This document shows positions 58,003 to 64,000 of a DNA stretch of 64,000 nucleotides, one piece after another. The notes beneath the pieces are model-generated. The model was not told the DNA's origin, did no database searches, and saw only the letters and a program-made list of their open reading frames with translations. Every line of letters begins with the position of its first letter. Position 1 is the first letter of the stretch. The DNA lies in assembly GCA_949128115.1 (NCBI GenBank), contig OX421964.1, forward strand, positions 30,186,177 through 30,250,176. The letters are read 5' to 3'. Position numbers and translations under genes: made by a program. The DNA comes from Anaspis maculata (lineage: Eukaryota; Arthropoda; Insecta; Coleoptera; Scraptiidae).

Positions 58003-58031
<29 letters not shown>
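58002..58031. repeat. ATT microsatellite at LINE 3' end
   Basis: An ATT run directly follows GAATGAAGAC, marking the 3' terminus of the LINE. Such terminal microsatellites help LINE reverse transcription start. Confidence 0.8.
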
Positions 58032-58033
<2 letters not shown>

Positions 58034-58267
58034 TTTTGAGAAGTCTAGATTATTGACACTTGTCTCGAGTTCTTCTTGATTTCAACCTTGAAAAACGTAA
58101 TGTGAGCTTGAAAATTCGCACAAAGACTTCTTTCGGTATGCCCTATAGATGTCGAAAGTCCCCCTAAATCCAAGGATGTAAGTCATTCTGATTATTTTTG
58201 AACGGTACTCACCTTTAAAAAAAAGTGAGCTTGAAAACATGTACATGGATTCTTCTCAGTATGCTTT

Positions 58268-60300
58268 ATAATAAACTGCTTGACAATTGAACTGCAACAC
58301 CTGAAAATTAGGTGCGTTTTCAAATTGAGATAGCTCGAAAAATATTTGACGGATTCCAGAAATTCAGGCATGTGAGGAAAGGTCATTCTTTTGACTATCG
58401 AGTGCTGGTATTGATGATGAGTTTGATTGCACAATTTGTCATATACAGGGTGCCAACGGAGAGCGTGCAGATATGGGCAATCTTTCACCTTGTACAACTT
58501 TCGAAAAAAAAATTCGAGATTTTTTCTATCGCTTGCTTTTGAAAGGTTAAATCATTACGCCGAAACGGTTTTGGAATTTTGACCCTAACTTATTTTTCAA
58601 AAAAATTGTGCTCAATTTTCTGAAATATGCACTTTCTGATTAAGAAAAAGAAATAGACATTGTTTGTTTTCAAACGGCGTCCATATTGAATTTGCTTACG
58701 AAGATTTTCATTTGAGCCTCCACATCCCCTAGAAACTACCCCTTTTGGGACACCGTCTCACAACAAGATATGCAATGCTTCATTTAAAAGGCCTAAGAAA
58801 AGTACTGATCAATAATTGGATTGAAATAAGTATACCACGATGACCCCACACGTACAGCTCCCTAAAAACCACCCCTTGACTTCAAGGGACAGGGTTGGTA
58901 TGATAAGACATGCAATACATGAAGATTCCAAAAACGTCTTTTTCAACTGTTCAACTAAAAAAGTGATGTTACACGATGACCCTTTACGTAGGTCATCCCA
59001 ACAGTAGCTACCCTCTCGAAAAAAGAACTACCTTTTCAAAAACCAGTACTTCCGCAATACCTCATTTGTTAGGATGTTTTTAAAATCTGTCGCAATAGTT
59101 TGCTGCTACGATGATTTCATTCACATATCTACCCGAAACTACCCCTTAGACTACCCCTTCAATATCGCATAGCCTCTACCTTGATGCGTTAGTTACGAGT
59201 TGAAAGAACTTTTGCCTACTAACCGTTTCATTGAAATGATGGTGTTTTCTACGATGATAGTACAAAACCTTTCCTGAAACTACCCCTAAAATCACCCCTT
59301 TAGTGAAAGGTATGCAATACCTCATTTGGAAGCTCAGAGAAGGTGCGATTGAATAAGTTCAAAATGATTTCGCGATGACCTTACACGCATCAAGGTAAAG
59401 GCTATGCGATATTGGAGGGGTAGTTGAAGGGGTAGTTTCGGGTAGATATGAGAATGAAATCATCGTAGCGGCAAACTATTGCGACAGATTTTGAAAAAAC
59501 TCCAACAAATGAAGTATTGCGGAAGTACTGGTTTTTCAAAGGGTAGTTCTTTTTCCGAGAAGGTAGCTACTGTTGGGATGACCTACGCAGAGGGTCATCG
59601 TGTAGCATCACTTTTTTAGTGGAACAGTTGAAAAAGACGTTTTTTGGAATTTTCATGTACATATTGCATGTCTTATCATACCAACCCTGTCCCTTGAAGT
59701 CAAGGGGTGGTTTTTAGGGAGATGTACGTGTGGGGTCATCGCAGTATCCTTATTTCAATCCAATTATTGATGAGTAATTTCCTTATGCCTTCTAAATGAA
59801 GCATTGCATATCTTGTTGTGAGACGGTGTCCCAAAAGGGGTAGTTTCTAGGGGATGTGGAGGCTCAATTCGTAAGCAAATTCAATATGGACGCCGTTTGA
59901 AAACAAACAATGTCTATTTCTTTTTCTTAATCAGAAAGTGCATATTTCAGAAAATTGAGCACAATTTTTTTGAAAAATAAGTTAGGGTCAAAATTCCAAA
60001 ACCGTTTCGGCGTAATGATTCAACCTTTCAAAAGCAAGCGATAGAAAAAATCTCCAATTTTTTTTTCGAAAGTTGTACAAGGTGAAAGATTGCCCACATC
60101 TGCACGCTCTCCGTTGGCACCCTGTATATGACGAATTGTGCAATCAAACTTATCATCAATACCAGCACTCGATAGTCAAAGGAATGACCTTCCCCCACAT
60201 GCCTGAATTTCTGGAATCCGTCAAATATTTTTCGAGCTATCTCATTTGAAAACGCACCTAATTTTTAGGTGTTGCAGTTCAATTGTCAAGCAGTTTATAT
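58268..60300. mobile_element. 2.0-kb palindromic fold-back element
   Basis: The left end ATAAACTGCTTGACAATTGA pairs with TCAATTGTCAAGCAGTTTAT at the right. Inside each arm is TATACAGGGTGCCAACGGAG (58446) or its complement (60124), like a second terminus. Further paired blocks are AAACCGTTTTGG, TGTTTGTTTTCAAACGGCGT and the ACTACCCCTTTTGGGACACC / GGTGTCCCAAAAGGGGTAGT block. The centre lies near 59285. No transposase is encoded. Confidence 0.8.
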
Positions 60301-60536
60301 CGAAAGTCCCTTCAATACCTTATCGGTTTTATTGAGTTGCAGTTCGAGTAGATACACCCTTCTGAGTGATATGATTTTTCGAAATCCCTACTGCAAAGTA
60401 ATCCTGAGGTGATATTTCAGTTTTCTTGCTTTGGAATGATGGAAACGATGTACAAAGAGACTGAAAATGATGCATTTTTACGCGAGATTTCACTGCTAGA
60501 AGGAAGTAATTCATGGTGAAAAGTCTCAAGTCTAGT

Positions 60537-61250
60537 GAGACTGAAAGTACAGGCAGAGCTCCCAAACTTCTTTTGGAATGTCGGACAGCCTACTGAAGGT
60601 AACCGCGAGTTCCTGTCTATCTCCCATCTCCAGTGCAGAATTAGCGTCAACCTTACCATGATAATCACCGGACGCAAGCAACAATCGTCCACAGCTAAAG
60701 AACGCCAGACTGTAGCCAGTAACTTCGTGAACGGCAGTTTTCTACGCGAATCCGAGCTCGCGTATTTGCGCGTCCCATTTTCGGTGATTGTCCCCTATGT
60801 AACTTCGGATCGCGGCCCCTACAGTGGGGTTTATGCGTTCAACGGGGTTGTGCTGAGGGTGGTACTGAGCGTTGTACCAGATCTTACTCACGTAAAATTC
60901 TTGCATCAGGTCTTTAAATGCCTTCTTTGTTAACTGGGTGGCGTTATCACAAATAACGATATGGGGTACTCCGTAGACTACGGAAACTTGATTTCTAAGA
61001 AACTGTACAATCTTTGAGGCAGTGGCGTCGCGCATGGGGTACAGCTGAAGAAATTTCGTTAGCCAGTCAGCTACAATCAACAAATAACAATTTGCCCCAT
61101 TTAAACGCGGGAACGGTCCCATGAAATCGGCTGATATAGTTGGGAATGGGAACCTGACCTTTTTTTCTTGACTCATTAGCCCCAATGGTGAATGGGGTAT
61201 ACGTGGGGTATACGTCATCACATACGTGGCACGGTCTCGTGTATTTCATG
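60537..61250 (-). pseudogene. Gypsy integrase fragment with one internal stop
   Basis: On the minus strand: ISADFMGPFPRLNGANCYLL (first Asp), IVICDNATQLTKKAF (second Asp) and HPQHNPVERINPTVGAAIRS (Glu), i.e. a full DDE set. A TAG after ELGFA interrupts the frame, but KTAVHEVTGYSLAF continues directly in the same frame. Upstream, RPCHVCDD recalls the zinc-binding segment in a shifted frame. LTRs and the remaining pol were not found. It is a different copy from those at 6.9 and 25.4 kb. Confidence 0.75.
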
Positions 61251-61262
61251 TATTATCTCGTA

Positions 61263-62340
61263 TTATCCTGCCCGCCAATCCGCCATTTGCTCATTTCTCA
61301 ACCGATTTTCTTAAATTTGGTACCAATATTGGCTAGTTAATTGGACAGACTATCTTTCTCATATGACAAAATGACGTACCTGTCAGAATCCAAGATGGCG
61401 GAAGCAATTGAAATTTTTTTTTGGTCCATATTGATTTCCGATAAAAATGAGCAGAAAGTCTAAACCAATAACTATTATGAAGGAATAGACCTTCCTTGAC
61501 AATCCAAGGCCGCAACCAATCAAATCGGGTCATCTGCTGAGGGGCTACGGCGAGTTGAAGCGAAGTCTACCTACCAGTTCCTTATTCCCGCATAAATGAC
61601 CCAAATTAAGGAATCCTGCCCGCCATATCCTTATTTTTCAACCGATTTTTTCAAATTTGATATCAATGGCTAGCCAATTGGACAGGCTGCCATTTTCATA
61701 TAAAAAAGTGCCAAAATGTCGAAATTCAACATGGCTAGAAAAACGTAAAGTATGCTTCGCTTCAACTGGCCGTAGCTCCTCATCAGATGAACCGATTTGA
61801 TTGGTTGCTGTCTTGAATTGTCGAGAAAAGTCTATTCCCTCATAATAGATATTGGTTTTGACTTTCTGCTCATTTTTATTAAAAAGCAATGAGGACAAAA
61901 GAAATTCTATTTTCAATTGCTTCCGCCATCTTGAATTTTGACAGGTCTGTCATTTTGTCATATGAAAAAGGTAGCCTGTCCAATTGGCTAGCCATTGATA
62001 CCAAATTTGAGAAAATCGGTTGAGAAAGGAGCATATGGCGGATTGGCGGGCGGGATACTTAAATTTGGGTCAATTATTATGCGAAAATGAAAAAAACGGA
62101 AAGTAGGCTTCGCTTCAACTCGCAATAGCTCCTCAGCAGATGACCCGATTTTATTGGTTGTGGTCTTAAACAACCAATACCAACCAACAAGGAACGTCCA
62201 TTCCTTCATAATACATTATTGGTTTTGACTTTTTGGTAACTTTCAATAAAAAGCAACGAGAACAAGAGAAGGCCTATTTTCAATTGTTTCTGCCATCTTG
62301 AATTTTGGTATGTCGGCCATTTTGAAATATAGAAATGATA
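61263..62340. repeat. Cluster of alternating inverted and direct repeats
   Basis: A unit beginning CCTGCCCGCC, then CAACCGATTTTCTTAAATTT, GCTAG..AATTGGACAG, CAAGATGGCGGAAGCAATTG, GAGCAGAAAGTC and TTGAAGCGAAGTC, runs forward at 61263-61590 and in reverse at 61740-62055. Its first 110 bases recur forward at 61616-61730, and part recurs in reverse at 62083-62340. It is likely a fold-back family with local rearrangement. Confidence 0.7.
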
Positions 62341-63189
62341 ACCCATTTAATTGGCTATCCAATGCTGAAGAGTTCGATAAAATCGATGGAGGAATAACAA
62401 TTTCAGAAGAAAAAATTCAGAGCACGGTTTTTTATGGCCCACCTGGTATAATTCACCATGTCATTGACTTTTTTAGGGTTCGTACGCAGACCATCACCAT
62501 CTACATTATATTCTGGACGCTACACAGTTATGCAAACTAAGAGTGGCCATGAATAGGACAAAAGGTGCCGCCTGAAGTGGCCTGAAATGGTTTCTCTACC
62601 CTAATTGAAGAAAACTAAATTTTTGTGATCATTGACTCACTTTGTATCGTAAGAAGAAATTCAGTGCACATCCAATGGTCTCTAATTTTGACTGATTAGT
62701 CTGGCACAAACAGTTTTTAGAGAATCACTTCAAGCAGGTAATAAAAATACAGGTGGGCTAGGTCCCACACCTTGACCTCCCCCACATCCGCAAAAACTAA
62801 TTTTTTTTTTAATTAATCAGTAATTAATCTTGATAGACCAGACAGCATGAGCGACAATTTTCCCATTTTGCTGGACTGCCGCGCAACTTTGAATGCCATC
62901 ACCAGCTGAACAAAAGAAGCTGGACATATGCTCTCCAGGTACATCACTAACAAATTTGTCTCTGAGTTTCCACGTATCTTTTACCGTTCCGTCACCGTTT
63001 CAGGAGTAATTTCCATCTTGTCTATTCCATTTTCCATTACATAGGTTTTGGTATGGTAGAAAATGTAACTTTGATTCTTCTCATTCAGTTTTTCATTCTC
63101 CACATCACCATATTTCATCGGGTTTATAATTAGTTTCAAGGTGTATTCAAGTTCTTATTTTACTAAACTACAGGGTTCGACAAAAAAAA
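62341..63189. other. Unassigned AT-rich stretch
   Basis: No gene, repeat arms or motif-bearing frame were recognised. Confidence 0.4.
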
Positions 63190-63332
63190 ACTTCACACTT
63201 TCTTCATTAAACTACAAGGAAACCAATTAAGTTATTGCGATTATTTTTTTGCAAGAGTAGTTCTTGCCAGTATAATTGGTTTTTCTCTATCTATTCTCAA
63301 AAAATTGCTATCGCAAAATCAAAGTGTGAAGT
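63190..63332. repeat. Small inverted repeat, CTTCACACTTT ends
   Basis: ACTTCACACTTT at the left matches AAAGTGTGAAGT at the right, with ACCAATTAAG / TATAATTGGT-type partial pairing inside. It is non-coding and likely a MITE relic. Confidence 0.5.
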
Positions 63333-63413
63333 AGTCCTTTTCGCCGTATTCTATATTTCCCGTGGGACGCCATGCGCGAGCTGAATGAATTCCGGCCGCC
63401 TAATGCTGAATTT

Positions 63414-63567
63414 GGGCAGCAAAAAATTAAAATTCACCTACATCTCCAACTAAGAATACTGACATCAGATTGATTGATTAGAACAGCAAGTAAGAATTCA
63501 CCAATCGAATGGGTGGATTCTTAATTGTAATTGGAGTTGAAGTTTAATTTTTTGCTGCAAAAATCCA
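63414..63567. repeat. Small inverted repeat, GCAGCAAAAAATTAAA ends
   Basis: GCAGCAAAAAATTAAAATTC (63415) pairs with GAAGTTTAATTTTTTGCTGC (63540), and ATCTCCAACTAAGAAT pairs with TTCTTAATTGTAATTGGAG further in. It is a small non-coding hairpin element. Confidence 0.6.
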
Positions 63568-64000
63568 GCATGAGTAGCATACCGACGTGAATGTATCGTG
63601 GCAATCTGGTACCTATTAATAATAATAAAGTGTCCTTCAGCAGAAAACGGGTGGCTAGTGAGATAAATCAAACTTATCATTTTATCCACACAACCTTATT
63701 TTCGATGATGGAACACCATAAACATCGGTGATTAATGTCCCAAAGTTTGCGGAATGAAATTACAGCCACATAAAACTTTTATTGGCTGTAAAAACGTCGA
63801 CTTTCTCAAACTAAACACCGAAAAATGCATTACTTACGAAAGTTGGTGCGCGCATTAATATAATGCGCCTTGCCATACATAAAATTGGAAGATGATGTCT
63901 CTCGATGGACGCGTAATAAAAATTTATATGTCGCTCTCTTTATATTCGTGCTCCTGGAAAAATAATCAATTTCATCACATCGCAGGACTATATACGACAC

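Larger units (their letters stand above)
50760..58031 (+). mobile_element. CR1/Jockey-type LINE, interrupted by an antisense retroelement
   Basis: ORF1 (50856-51500) and ORF2 (54899-57739) lie on the plus strand in LINE order. The 3' end is an ATT microsatellite (58002-58031), typical of CR1-group LINEs, which end in short tandem repeats rather than poly(A). Both frames are open. The gap between them is filled by a minus-strand retroelement (51633-54790), inserted without damaging either ORF as now read. The 5' boundary is approximate. Confidence 0.8.

Overview
This window is arthropod (probably insect) nuclear DNA. It is AT-rich, has short GT-AG introns of 54-62 bp, isolated TATA-box genes, and many eukaryotic transposons: CR1/Jockey-type LINE, restriction-like-endonuclease LINE, Ty3/Gypsy, DDE elements with TA flanks, MULE-like, MITEs and a tRNA-derived SINE-like piece. 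There are no bacterial operons. I cannot fix the species from sequence alone.

Only three host genes are well supported. Two (12390-13290 and 26591-27498, both +) are recently duplicated secreted S1-fold proteases of 281 aa. Both have lost the catalytic His and Ser but keep Asp and all three disulfide pairs, so they are serine-protease homologues (pseudo-enzymes). About 190 bp of promoter was duplicated with them. The third (44661-46827, +, four exons) is a secreted cysteine-rich protein with von Willebrand factor C-like segments.

The rest is a layered graveyard of mobile DNA. From left to right: small hairpins and a MITE (0.3-2.6 kb); a decayed Gypsy element (5.4-7.3 kb); SPH gene 1; a back-to-back cluster of fold-back elements (13.46-22.54 kb) with three levels of nesting, one of which carries a truncated DUF4817/Tc1-mariner-like transposase; a second decayed Gypsy split by a 1.5-kb insertion (23.6-26.0 kb); SPH gene 2; a roughly 12-copy, roughly 119-bp satellite (28.97-30.44 kb); three dispersed copies of a roughly 205-bp repeat (32.7-37.0 kb) interspersed with a fold-back (34.2-34.8 kb) and a MULE-like element with a perfect 9-bp target duplication and a tRNA-like core (35.09-35.78 kb); a degenerate palindrome with a nested MITE (42.1-44.0 kb); the VWC gene; a decayed DDE-like stretch (48.05-50.4 kb); an apparently intact CR1/Jockey-like LINE (50.76-58.03 kb) interrupted between ORF1 and ORF2 by an apparently intact antisense retroelement encoding CXC + RT + zinc + restriction-like nuclease (51.63-54.79 kb); a 2-kb palindrome (58.27-60.30 kb); a Gypsy integrase fragment; and an alternating inverted repeat cluster (61.26-62.34 kb).

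The most notable signals are the paired pseudo-proteases, the intact CXC-RT-nuclease retroelement, the Russian-doll fold-back elements with doubled CAGGGTG termini, the MULE-like element with a tRNA-like core, and the recurrence of a YY1/Pho-like GCCGCCATnTTG motif in many unrelated repeats.
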